Shown here piece by piece: positions 22,903 to 31,196 of a stretch of DNA of 31,453 nucleotides. Position numbers and translations under genes: made by a program. The stretch comes from G041228335 sp964580905 (GTDB lineage Bacteria; Pseudomonadota; Alphaproteobacteria; Puniceispirillales; UBA1172). The notes beneath the pieces are model-generated. The model was not told the DNA's origin, ran no database searches, and worked only from the letters and a program-made list of their open reading frames with translations. The DNA lies in NCBI GenBank assembly GCA_964580905.1, contig CAZOLR010000023.1:1-31453 (forward strand), read 5' to 3'. How positions within the stretch are numbered: position 1 is the first letter of the stretch; every line of letters begins with the position of its first letter.

Positions 22903-23742
22903 TTACGCCAGGCCCAGCATTTCACGCGCTTTGATAGCTGTTGCGACAGGCCGGTCATATTTGGCACATAAATCCACCACCCGCTTAACCAGCGCGGCAT
23001 TTGATGGCGCCAGCGTATTTCTGTCCATGCGAATATTATCTTCAAGGCCGGTTCTGGCATGGCCGCCTGCCTTGACGCACCATTCGTTGACTTCAATCTG
23101 GTGTCGGCCGATACCGGCGGCGCACCATTCACTTTCCGGCAGCAACCTTGCCATGGTCTTGACGTAATAATCGAACACATCCTTGTCGGCAGGCATGGCG
23201 TTTTTCACTCCCATGACAAATTGCACATAGACCGGAGGGGCAAGCCTGCCGTCTTTCTGCATGAGAGCAGCCTGATGGATGTGTGAGAGATCAAAGGCTT
23301 CAACTTCAGGCTTGATGGTATGGCGTTTCATCTGCTCCGCCAGCCAGTCAACAAGATCTGGCGGGTTTTCGTAAACGCGATTGGGAAAGTTATTCGAACC
23401 AACCGTCAACGACGCCATGTCGGGCCTCAAGGGCAGCATCCCCCCACGTTCCTTGCCTGCCCCTGAACGTCCACCGGTGGAGAATTGAATAATCATCCCT
23501 TTGCAATGCTTTTCTATTCCTTCTTTGAGACGGCCGAACTTTTCAGGGTCACTTGAGGGCGTTTCATCATCATTCCGGACATGGGCATGGCAGATGCTGG
23601 CGCCAGTTTCAAACGCGGCATGTGTGCTTTCTATCTGCTCTTCGACCGTGATGGGAACAGCCGGATTCATGGATTTGCGTGGCAGGGAGCCGGTGATGGC
23701 AACACAAATGATGCAGGGTTTTTTCGTTGTTGGGGATGTCAT
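22903..23742 (-). CDS. BKACE-family beta-keto acid cleavage enzyme
   Basis: This 279-residue protein has family signatures: CHAHVR (51-56, with the metal-binding His52 and His54), QFSTGGRSG, FDLSHIHQ and HARTGLEDNIRMDR near the C-terminal third. Known members, such as 3-keto-5-aminohexanoate cleavage enzyme, condense a beta-keto acid with acetyl-CoA using a zinc or other divalent metal. Many related enzymes act on carnitine-derived dehydrocarnitine or on other beta-keto acids. It stands alone, between the pseudoazurin gene (convergent) and an EamA permease (divergent), so the substrate cannot be told. Confidence 0.9.
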   Translation of the reverse strand: MTSPTTKKPCIICVAITGSLPRKSMNPAVPITVEEQIESTHAAFETGASICHAHVRNDDETPSSDPEKFGRLKEGIEKHCKGMIIQFSTGGRSGAGKERGGMLPLRPDMASLTVGSNNFPNRVYENPPDLVDWLAEQMKRHTIKPEVEAFDLSHIHQAALMQKDGRLAPPVYVQFVMGVKNAMPADKDVFDYYVKTMARLLPESEWCAAGIGRHQIEVNEWCVKAGGHARTGLEDNIRMDRNTLAPSNAALVKRVVDLCAKYDRPVATAIKAREMLGLA

Positions 23743-24006
23743 GTCGGATTGCCTTCATCTGGGCTCATGATTGATCCATTACGGAGGTGTATAAGGGTAA
23801 GATTAACTCTTCCCTAAACGTCTTTGCAAATGATCTGTCCGTTCAGCCCTGATAGTTCTCAATATCTTGAACTGAGGAATAATCAATCCGCCGGGAGGGT
23901 TTAGATATTTTCCGAAAATTAGGCTTGGCAAGCCGGATTTTTGATTTAGATTTCTTACCGATCCCCAATACATTTCAGGGGCAGATCAAGACTTTAGGGC
24001 ACTGCC

Positions 24007-24936
24007 ATGTCATCAACGGGATTATTAGCACCACCTCGGCCAGGGTCTCCTCCGTTACAGGCCAATTTTTTATGTTTTCTGGCGGCCTTGGCCTGGTCTT
24101 TTGGTTTCCCCGCAGGCTCCAGTCTTATGTCCTCATGGGACCTGCTGACCTTGCTGATGATCCGACTTGTTCCAAGCACATTCGTGTTGATCGGCATATG
24201 GTTCATCATGGAGGGCCGGATCAGCCTTGATCGTCGGTTATGGTCAGAGGGGATGATCATAGGCGGGGTAGGTTTCGGCCTTGGCACGTCGCTTCTTCTC
24301 TATGGTCAGCAGATCTCCAACCCGGTTACCCCTGCGATTGCGGCCGCGATGATGCCTGTTATGGGAGCGGTTTTAGAAGTCTTGCTCGATGGAAGACGAA
24401 TACGCTTTCTTCTTGGTGCGGGGTTGATCTGCGCCATCGCCGGAGGTTTGATGGCGGCCGGGGTCAGATGGCAGGCCTATGATATAGGTGTCGGCTTTCT
24501 CTTCTGTCTTCTGGCAACAATGTTGTATGCCTGGGCAACCCGCGCGACAAACAAGAGACTTGATCACCTGTCTTCCATGGGGCAGACAACAATAACCCTT
24601 GCCGGAGCCGGGGTATTTGTCAGTTGTATCTGGATTATCACCGCTTTCATTTCTCCGCAGGACATCAGGATTGGCATAATAAGTCAGGATACACTGGTCA
24701 CTCTTTTCACCTTTTCCATTCTTTCTGCGGCGATTTCCCAGCCTCTCTGGATTGCCGGTGCCCGTGGTCTTGGCGTTGCGCTGGCGTCTTTCCACCTAAA
24801 CGCTGTTCCCGTCTATGTGATGGCCATCATGGTGTTCGGCTATGGCGGCGAATGGGACAAAACAAGGCTGGCCGGGGCCGTGGTCGTCGGTATTGGTGTC
24901 CTTCTTGCCCAGCATCAACCGAGGCCCCGGGGATAA
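24007..24936 (+). CDS. EamA/DMT-family permease
   Basis: This 309-residue protein has about ten membrane segments in two EamA-like halves (roughly residues 20-150 and 165-300). The first half includes PVTPAIAAAMMPVMGAVLEV, a typical EamA pattern. It probably exports an amino acid or a small metabolite across the inner membrane. AGGG lies eight bases before the ATG. It is divergent from the BKACE gene with a 264-base interval that holds no other gene I can see. The substrate is not known. Confidence 0.88.
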   Translation: MSSTGLLAPPRPGSPPLQANFLCFLAALAWSFGFPAGSSLMSSWDLLTLLMIRLVPSTFVLIGIWFIMEGRISLDRRLWSEGMIIGGVGFGLGTSLLLYGQQISNPVTPAIAAAMMPVMGAVLEVLLDGRRIRFLLGAGLICAIAGGLMAAGVRWQAYDIGVGFLFCLLATMLYAWATRATNKRLDHLSSMGQTTITLAGAGVFVSCIWIITAFISPQDIRIGIISQDTLVTLFTFSILSAAISQPLWIAGARGLGVALASFHLNAVPVYVMAIMVFGYGGEWDKTRLAGAVVVGIGVLLAQHQPRPRG

Positions 24937-25026
24937 AAATAATTTCTCAGGCGTTAATTATTTCTTCATCCGGGTCGTGGTATTGATCTTAAAGTATCAA
25001 TTCGCCCGCTTAAGGATATAAGCGCC

Positions 25027-25701
25027 ATGAAAATGTTTTCCGCTGGAACCCTCTGGATTGCTGGTTTTTTGTTGGCGTATCCGGTTTATGCAAACATTGA
25101 TACGTGCCGCATTCTTTGTGATGCCAACTGGCTTGCGGAGGTTGAGGTGGCAGAATTGCGCGATATTCTGGAAGGTGAGGCGCAGAGCGAGATTAATGGC
25201 CGTGATGATTTCGACTGGACGCCGCTCCATCTTGCGGCTCGATGGAGCAGGGCTGAGGTGATTGAGGTGCTGATCCATGCGGGTGCACGGCTTGACGCGG
25301 TAACCGAATTTACCGGCCAGACCCCGATGCATTCCGCTGTTGCGTCGGGGCAGGTTCAAAATATGGAATCCCTGATTCTGGCTGGTGCCAGTATCGAATC
25401 CCGGTGCCTGAAAGGAGGAACTCCTCTGCATTGGGCTGCACAGCATGGATCTGTTCAGATCATGGGAAAACTTATTGACGCCGGCGCAATGCTTGAGGCG
25501 CGCGATCAAAGAGGATACACCCCATTGCACTGGGCGGCGAAAAAAGGAACACCAGACAAGCTCCATCTGTTGATTGAAGCGGGGGCAAACATGAAGGCGC
25601 GCACCGGCGCAGGCCAGATGCCAGGTGATCTTGCAACTGCCAATCATCGCGTTCACGGATCGCTTGTGTATTGGAAGCTGCATGATGCCCGTTTTGATTG
25701 A
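25027..25701 (+). CDS. Exported ankyrin-repeat protein
   Basis: This 224-residue protein starts with a signal peptide (MKMFSAGTLWIAGFLLAYPVYA), after which it should be periplasmic. Four ankyrin repeats follow at about residues 60-190, each with the helix-start pattern xTPLHxAA (WTPLHLAARW, QTPMHSAVAS, GTPLHWAAQH and YTPLHWAAKK). Two Cys near the mature N-terminus (TCRILC) may form a disulfide. AAGGAT lies nine bases upstream. Ankyrin repeats mediate protein binding, and the partner is unknown. Periplasmic ankyrin proteins often assist in redox or catalase systems. Confidence 0.88.
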   Translation: MKMFSAGTLWIAGFLLAYPVYANIDTCRILCDANWLAEVEVAELRDILEGEAQSEINGRDDFDWTPLHLAARWSRAEVIEVLIHAGARLDAVTEFTGQTPMHSAVASGQVQNMESLILAGASIESRCLKGGTPLHWAAQHGSVQIMGKLIDAGAMLEARDQRGYTPLHWAAKKGTPDKLHLLIEAGANMKARTGAGQMPGDLATANHRVHGSLVYWKLHDARFD

Positions 25702-25737
25702 TGCTTTTATGCCCCCTGACCTGAACCAGGGGACGTA

Positions 25738-26667
25738 TTGCATTTAGACGACATGCCCAACTTATTATTCAACAGGTATTTCCAGCCATCTCTTTCATTT
25801 ATTGCTCTTGCCCTGACATCATGCAAATTCTCCGGATTTGTCCTGACTGCAGGATCAGAAAGACCTGATAGAGTTTCCGTTTATGATGGCCATGATCTTT
25901 CCAGTTCCGGGATTGATGATGTTTCTTCCGTCCATGTCGAAGAAAAGCAATCAGATCCGCCTGCTGTCATTAAGGAAACGTTTCCCTTTGAAATTCCGGA
26001 ACTTGCACCTCCAACCTTGCTGCCGATATCAGGTTATGTGCAGTCCTTGTCGTCGCCACATGTTATCAAAAGCGGAGCCGTTTTTGTTGACAGTGATGGT
26101 AATGGTGAAAACAGCGCGGGTGATATTTTCATCGATGCAACGAGGGAAGAGGGATATTTTTCAGGATTTATTCCGCACGATAAGATTGACAGGCCTCTTC
26201 TTGCCTTCATCGAGGAGCCGGGTGAGACGGAAACAGTTACAACCACATTGCGTGCACCTGCTGGCAGCAGTGTAATTTCTCCATTAACAGAATTGTTGGT
26301 TGGGGCAGAACTATCTCCGGCAGAAATCAGCGAGATACTTCATTTACCGTATAATATCGATATCACCCAGTTTGATCCGTATCATATGAACGAAGACCCG
26401 GCGTTCAGTTGCAGGGTTCTTACCGCAGGTCAGATCGTTGAAATGGTGATCGCAACGAATACTCCTGATCTTATCATGACTGTCAAAGATGCTATTTCCG
26501 GGTATGATTTGTGCTCAACGTTCATGCCATTAATGGGTGAGGACGAAAGCCATGTAAAAGCATTCGCCTATGACTCCCCGGATTTGAATGAAGTGAATAT
26601 GGATAGTGATATTGACGTCATGGCCATGGCTGAAACAATGGCCGATGCGATGGCTGAAGTTATCTGA
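25738..26667 (+). CDS. Probable lipoprotein of unknown function
   Basis: This is a protein of about 309 residues with an N-terminal hydrophobic segment ending LALTSC, which fits a lipobox with Cys29. The middle part (residues about 110-200) reads like a repeat unit of large marine surface proteins: FVDSDGNGENSAGD, then SGFIPHD, then APAGSSVISPLTELLV. The C-terminus is acidic and Met/Ala-rich (DVMAMAETMADAMAEVI). The TTG at 25738 has AGGGG about five bases upstream, but that sequence lies in a six-base hairpin (25713-25732). ATG 25753 is the alternative start. I do not recognise the function. Confidence 0.6.
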   Translation: MHLDDMPNLLFNRYFQPSLSFIALALTSCKFSGFVLTAGSERPDRVSVYDGHDLSSSGIDDVSSVHVEEKQSDPPAVIKETFPFEIPELAPPTLLPISGYVQSLSSPHVIKSGAVFVDSDGNGENSAGDIFIDATREEGYFSGFIPHDKIDRPLLAFIEEPGETETVTTTLRAPAGSSVISPLTELLVGAELSPAEISEILHLPYNIDITQFDPYHMNEDPAFSCRVLTAGQIVEMVIATNTPDLIMTVKDAISGYDLCSTFMPLMGEDESHVKAFAYDSPDLNEVNMDSDIDVMAMAETMADAMAEVI

Positions 26668-26768
26668 ACACCAATATCTCCATAGGAAAGATTGGTCTTA
26701 AGATGGGCTGTTATTTATCCGCTTATGATCTATTTCGGCTAATAGGGATTTAACATCGGAATAGGTTC

Positions 26769-27314
26769 ATGCGTTTTCTTGTCATCTTTTTGGCGTTGGT
26801 TTTACCAAACATAGCTGTTGCTGAAAATCTGAGGGCTGTTATTTCGGATTTTTCAGCAAATGTTGTCTTCATGCGTCACGCGCTTGCTCCGGGTTACGGA
26901 GATCCGGCAGATTTCAAAATCGATGATTGCACAACCCAGCGCAATCTCGATCATCAGGGACGAAGGCAGGCAAGGGAAATCGGGCAGACCCTCCGAATGG
27001 AAAGGATCGTATTTGATCGGATTCTTTCAAGCGAATGGTGCCGGTGCAAAGATACAGCAGAAGAGCTGGGCCTTGGTGAATGGGAGAGCTTCTCTGGTCT
27101 GAATTCTTTTTTTCAGGGTTACGTTGACAGGGCAGAAACTCTTGCACAACTTGAAAAAAATCTGGCCTCTCTTTCCCCTGATGGCCTTGTCCTGATGGTC
27201 ACGCATCAGGTTGTGATAAATGCTGTCACAGGCGTTTCTGTCGCAAGCGGCGGCATTGTCCTTTATAACACGTCAACCGGTCAGTCTCGTCACATAGGTA
27301 CGCTGACCAACTAG
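26769..27314 (+). CDS. Periplasmic histidine phosphatase-family protein
   Basis: This 181-residue protein has a signal peptide (cut near IAVA, residues 15-18). Its motifs are those of the histidine phosphatase superfamily: FMRHALAPG (Arg36-His37, the phospho-accepting His), RNLDHQGRRQA, ILSSEWCRC (about 85-93) and VTHQVVINAVTG (His146). It probably hydrolyses a phosphate ester in the periplasm. It is short for the family, and the classic Arg-His-Gly is Arg-His-Ala here. The neighbours are a lipoprotein gene 101 bases upstream and an RTX gene downstream. Confidence 0.85.
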   Translation: MRFLVIFLALVLPNIAVAENLRAVISDFSANVVFMRHALAPGYGDPADFKIDDCTTQRNLDHQGRRQAREIGQTLRMERIVFDRILSSEWCRCKDTAEELGLGEWESFSGLNSFFQGYVDRAETLAQLEKNLASLSPDGLVLMVTHQVVINAVTGVSVASGGIVLYNTSTGQSRHIGTLTN

Positions 27315-27349
27315 CTCCGGCACATCATCTCTTCAGATAATGTTTTAGG

Positions 27350-27379
27350 GCCCATTCTTATCTTTAAGGAAGAGTGGGC
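27350..27379 (+). terminator. Hairpin after histidine phosphatase gene
   Basis: GCCCATTCTT (27350-27359) pairs with AAGAGTGGGC (27370-27379) with one G-T pair and a 10-base loop. The T run after it is poor, so termination may be partial. Confidence 0.5.
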
Positions 27380-27546
27380 ATTATTCATCCGGCGTCTATA
27401 TTCTTAATTTTTTTCCTTGATGGACAGCATAATTGCTCAATTCTCCGGGGTAGGCTCAGGGGTATTTTGTTCAGTGTCCGCTTATGGATGCGAGCCGCTT
27501 TCATGGTTTCTGCGGTATCACGATAAACTCGATAAGGAGAGATACC

Positions 27547-28467
27547 ATGGTACAAAAAATTACCTCTTTAGACGAACTCTGGCCGGTTCCTGAAACTCCC
27601 CGAAATCTTTTCTACATGTCAGAAGGAGGGGTGAAGTTTACGATCTTTGATTTCAGACCCTTTGATTATTTGTCGACGCAGTTTGCCCCTGATGACAATC
27701 CCTTCGTCTTCCTTGGCGGGGAGAGCCGGAATATTGTTTACGGTAATGATACATTCAATCGCATGTATGGCTATGGCGGTGATGATATTCTTCACGGCGG
27801 AGACAGTCTTGATATCGTTTTTGGCGGCAGCGGCAATGACAGGCTCTGGGGCTATGACGGGAATGACAAACTTCATGGCGGGACCGGCAACGATATGATC
27901 AATGGCATGGATGGTGATGACTTTATTACCGGGGGACATAGCAACGATCTTCTTTCCGGCGGTAAAGGAGACGATACGATCCATGGCGGCTATGGGAATG
28001 ATTTTATTCAGGGTGGAGAGGATGACGACATCCTCTATGGTTTCGACGGGATTGATGTCATTACCGGAAATAGCGGCGATGATATTATCTTTGGTGGCCG
28101 GGGTGGTGACTTCATTTACGGCGATGCAGGCACGAATGTAATCACTTCAGGCGAAGGAAAGGATCTGATCTTCGTTCAGATGGGAGATGAGACTCATCTG
28201 GTGACAGATTTTACATCAGATGACAATCTTGCCTTCATAATTAACGATGAAAGAGGGTTGAGCATTGACGAGATCCTTTTCCAACTTGATATCCGGTGGG
28301 AGATCGGGCAGTACCAGGATACGGTCACTGACACCAATGATGTTAATATCGACGATACAATCATCTATCATCGGCTCGGAACGGAAACGCAGGTGGATGA
28401 CCTTGTGGTGGTTGTGCTGGAAGATTACAGCGTGCCGCTCACTGTAGAGGATTTTGCTGTTTTCTGA
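27547..28467 (+). CDS. RTX-type calcium-binding repeat protein
   Basis: ATG 27547 has AAGGAG eight bases upstream, which is why it is preferred over an in-frame start at 27484. The 306-residue protein has no signal peptide. From about residue 65 to 205 it consists of about a dozen or more glycine-aspartate nonapeptides (GGDDILHGG, GGSGNDRLW, GGTGNDMING and similar) that fold as a calcium-binding beta-roll. A C-terminal domain ends in hydrophobic VEDFAVF, compatible with type I secretion. No enzyme domain and no secretion genes are seen nearby. It could be a surface, adhesion or matrix protein. Confidence 0.85.
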   Translation: MVQKITSLDELWPVPETPRNLFYMSEGGVKFTIFDFRPFDYLSTQFAPDDNPFVFLGGESRNIVYGNDTFNRMYGYGGDDILHGGDSLDIVFGGSGNDRLWGYDGNDKLHGGTGNDMINGMDGDDFITGGHSNDLLSGGKGDDTIHGGYGNDFIQGGEDDDILYGFDGIDVITGNSGDDIIFGGRGGDFIYGDAGTNVITSGEGKDLIFVQMGDETHLVTDFTSDDNLAFIINDERGLSIDEILFQLDIRWEIGQYQDTVTDTNDVNIDDTIIYHRLGTETQVDDLVVVVLEDYSVPLTVEDFAVF

Positions 28468-28487
28468 GTGGTGATTTGAGATGAGAG

Positions 28488-28524
28488 CCGTCTCCGTTAA
28501 TCCCTGAGCGGAGGCGGTTTTTTT
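28488..28524 (+). terminator. Intrinsic terminator after RTX gene
   Basis: CCGTCTCCG (28488-28496) pairs with CGGAGGCGG (28509-28517), with one G-T pair, a 12-base loop and a run of seven T (28518-28524). It is a clear Rho-independent terminator for the RTX gene. Confidence 0.9.
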
Positions 28525-28689
28525 ATCCCCGGATTATCCTTTTTTAAGGCATAGGGATAGTTTCCATAAGAAGCACTTTCAATTACGCATAGCCAATCCC
28601 CCCAAAGCAGAGATATAAGGAAAGAGACAATACGGGAGAGCTGGCCGTATGCCCGGTTCCATTTTGCGTCAGTCTCGGGAAAGGGTGCT

Positions 28690-29985
28690 ATGCAAGATCA
28701 ATCTGAAGAGGCAGGCAGCCGTCGTGGCGGCTTCCGTGCCTGGATAATCTGGGGGCTTGCGGCGGTTGCTTTCGGGTATGCCTTCATCCATCGGGTAGCC
28801 CCCGGCGTGATGGTACAGGACCTGATGGCTGATTTTGCCCTTGGAGGGGCAATGCTGGGGGTTTTGTCCGCTCTCTATTTCTATCCATATGTTTTGCTTC
28901 AAGTACCCTTGGGTGCGGCCTTGTCGCATATAGGGACCAGATTTATCCTCACCGGGGCGCTCAGTCTTGCGGCAATGGGGTCCGTCATTTTCGGCCTCGC
29001 GGAAAGCCCCGGCATGGCGTATCTCGGGCGGGTTATGATCGGTATCGGTTCAAGCGTGGGCTTTTTGGGGTCACTCGCGTTGGCCGGGGCCTGGCATGCC
29101 CCGGACAGATTTGCCTTTCTTGCGGGTTTCACCATGTTTTTTGGCATGATGTCCGGGGTATTCGGGCAGGGCCCTCTTGCCGTACTGGTTGAAACCTTCG
29201 GCTGGCGGATATGTATGATCATGCTTGGTGTGGCTGGTGCTGTTCTGGCTGTTCTTGTCTATGGATTTGTCCGCAACACACCAAGGGCCCGGGGCGGTTT
29301 TCAGAAAAAGACTTCTCTTGCTGCCGCATGGGCGGAAACGAAAACAAGCCTTAGTCTTGTCATGCGTTCACGCAAGGTCTGGGCGATAGCCTTTGTTGCG
29401 GCGACCATGTCCGGGCCGATGCTGACACTTGGTGCGCTCTGGGGCACGCCTTACCTTATGGCGGCATATGAGCTCAAACGTTCTGAGGCGGCGGGGCTTG
29501 TCTCGTTACTGCTGATCGGGTGGGCGATCAGCGCGCCGTTGAGTGGCCGCATCTCTGACCGGATGGGCCGGCGTAAGCCAATTCTGGTGCTGGGATCGGC
29601 CGGGCTTGTTGTGATGGTTGGCCTGCTGGTTGTTCTGCCTGATCTGACTCTTTTGCCGACCATTGCACTTCTTGTCATGGTGGGTATTTTTGGCGCCGCC
29701 ATGACGTCCTGCTTTGCGCTGGTAAAGGAAGTCATGCCAGATAATCTGGCCGGGGCCGCAGTGGGTATTGTCAATTCCCTTACCGTCGCATCAGGCGCGG
29801 TGCTGCAACCGATTGTGGGGCTGGTGCTCGATCTGACATGGAAAGGTGAGTTGACGGACGGCGCCAGAATCTATGTTCCGGCGGATTATCGTCTGGCTTT
29901 CGGGGTTATCCTTCTTTCATGTATCCTGGGCCTGATTACGGCGTTGCGTCTTCCTGAAGCGAAAACAGATAGTAAGGCAAATTGA
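28690..29985 (+). CDS. Major facilitator superfamily transporter
   Basis: This 431-residue protein has 12 predicted membrane helices in two halves. The MFS loop after helix two is GAALSHIGTRF (from about 75), and the second copy is GRISDRMGRRKP in the other half (about 286-297). Helix one reads FGYAFIHRVAPGVMVQDL, as in organic-acid or sugar-phosphate MFS carriers. AAAGGG lies before the ATG. It is followed 19 bases later by the sugar-kinase-like gene, so both are probably co-transcribed, and transport and phosphorylation of one sugar is an attractive inference. The substrate is not proven. Confidence 0.9.
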   Translation: MQDQSEEAGSRRGGFRAWIIWGLAAVAFGYAFIHRVAPGVMVQDLMADFALGGAMLGVLSALYFYPYVLLQVPLGAALSHIGTRFILTGALSLAAMGSVIFGLAESPGMAYLGRVMIGIGSSVGFLGSLALAGAWHAPDRFAFLAGFTMFFGMMSGVFGQGPLAVLVETFGWRICMIMLGVAGAVLAVLVYGFVRNTPRARGGFQKKTSLAAAWAETKTSLSLVMRSRKVWAIAFVAATMSGPMLTLGALWGTPYLMAAYELKRSEAAGLVSLLLIGWAISAPLSGRISDRMGRRKPILVLGSAGLVVMVGLLVVLPDLTLLPTIALLVMVGIFGAAMTSCFALVKEVMPDNLAGAAVGIVNSLTVASGAVLQPIVGLVLDLTWKGELTDGARIYVPADYRLAFGVILLSCILGLITALRLPEAKTDSKAN

Positions 29986-30004
29986 AGACCGGAAAGTTGA
30001 TAAA

Positions 30005-31027
30005 ATGACGGGCGGCTATCTTGACATCGATGATGATACCCGGCGCCTGGCCCGGGATAATTTTCTCACCCGTGAAGGATATGGCTCAGTCAAAGTCACG
30101 GCACTTCCTTCGGATGCCTCGCCGCGACGCTACTATCGCCTCGAAGGGTCCGGGCTTATGCTCCTTGAAGAGATCCCCGGATCTCCTGATTTTGATGCTT
30201 TCCTCACGATATCCTCGCATCTCTGCTCGCTTGGATACTCTGCTCCCCATGTAAAGGCCCATGATGCCGAAGCCGGGCTTGCCCTGATTGAAGATTTTGG
30301 TCAGATGACCTTTACCCGCGCACTTGATGAAGGAATGAAACCTTCTGAGCTGTATTCACGCGCGGTTGATCTTCTCATAAGTCTTCATAAGCATCCTGAC
30401 GCCACCAGATGTGATCTGCCATTTTTTGATGCGGATATTCTGCGCGATGAACTAACAGTCTTTGCGGACTGGTTTGCACCGGAAATTCTTGGTCAGGATA
30501 ATGGCGTCGCTGATTTAACCCGTTTCCGGGATGAGTTTCTGTCGTTATGGAAAAAACCTCTCAGCCTGCATAACAACGGAAACACCACGCTGACCTTGCG
30601 GGATTTTCATGTGGATAATCTGATGCTGGTTGCGGACAGGGAAGGGGTAAGGGCTTGCGGCATTCTTGACTTTCAGGATGCGTTGACAGGCTCTCCTGCC
30701 TATGACCTTCTTTCCATGCTGCAGGATGCACGGCGCGATTTGCCCGATGATCTGGAAGAGATCATGATCCGACGCTACCTTGATGCGTTCCCCGGTCTCG
30801 ACCACACTGATTTTATGGCCGGGTACTGGCGTCTGGCGGCGCAGCGTCATTTGCGTATTGTCGGTGTTTTTGTCCGCCTCGCGAGGCGCGACGGAAAGCC
30901 CGGGTATCTGCAACATATGCCCCGGGTTCTTGCACAGGCGAGAAAAGCGCTCAGCATGGCGGGGCTTGTTGAAATAGAAGCCTTTCTTGAAAAACATCTC
31001 GATACCTGGTGGAATTGGCCCCGTTAG
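30005..31027 (+). CDS. APH-fold anomeric sugar kinase (AmgK-like)
   Basis: This 340-residue protein of the aminoglycoside phosphotransferase fold contains SDASPRRYYRL (36-46), as in AmgK proteins. LRDFHVDNLML (198-208) has the catalytic Asp200 and Asn205, and ILDFQDALTGSPAYDL (220-235) has the Mg-binding Asp222. Known: AmgK phosphorylates N-acetylmuramate and N-acetylglucosamine at C1 for cell-wall recycling. It often lies beside a nucleotidyltransferase (MurU) and TsaE in other bacteria; neither is seen here. A GGAAAG precedes the ATG. An MFS transporter is directly upstream, so an imported sugar as substrate is possible. Confidence 0.88.
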   Translation: MTGGYLDIDDDTRRLARDNFLTREGYGSVKVTALPSDASPRRYYRLEGSGLMLLEEIPGSPDFDAFLTISSHLCSLGYSAPHVKAHDAEAGLALIEDFGQMTFTRALDEGMKPSELYSRAVDLLISLHKHPDATRCDLPFFDADILRDELTVFADWFAPEILGQDNGVADLTRFRDEFLSLWKKPLSLHNNGNTTLTLRDFHVDNLMLVADREGVRACGILDFQDALTGSPAYDLLSMLQDARRDLPDDLEEIMIRRYLDAFPGLDHTDFMAGYWRLAAQRHLRIVGVFVRLARRDGKPGYLQHMPRVLAQARKALSMAGLVEIEAFLEKHLDTWWNWPR

Positions 31028-31046
31028 GGGCGTGATATCAGGCACT

Positions 31047-31070
31047 AAATTTACCCGGACGGGTAGGTTT
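31047..31070 (+). terminator. Weak hairpin after kinase gene
   Basis: AAATTTACCC (31047-31056) and GGGTAGGTTT (31061-31070) pair over 10 bases with two G-T pairs and a GGAC loop. No strong T run follows, so it is only a possible terminator. Confidence 0.4.
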
Positions 31071-31088
31071 CTGTTGCCCTTCGGATAA

Positions 31089-31116
31089 TTGTTTCCATCT
31101 GTTTTCTGTCTATAAT
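31089..31116 (+). promoter_or_regulatory. Promoter candidate of the holin gene
   Basis: TTGTTT (31089-31094) and a perfect TATAAT (31111-31116) are separated by 16 bases. The pair lies about 80 bases before the holin ATG, so the gene is probably transcribed on its own. Confidence 0.55.
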
Positions 31117-31196
31117 GTATTTTCATGCAGATAAGAATTGGTCGTGAGATCCGATCTGCATAAATTCAATTCCCCAAATTTTATCAGGAGATATTC

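Noticed and set aside
23922..23934. GGCTT-GGC-AAGCC hairpin followed by T-rich sequence in the BKACE-EamA interval
   Set aside because: No gene reads into it from the left on the plus strand, and a five-base stem is weak, so it is not called a terminator or small RNA.
27619..28141. Open frames and nucleotide repeats within the RTX gene as a CRISPR or tandem DNA repeat
   Set aside because: The periodicity comes from the glycine-aspartate nonapeptide coding repeats and is degenerate at DNA level, with no identical repeats and spacers.
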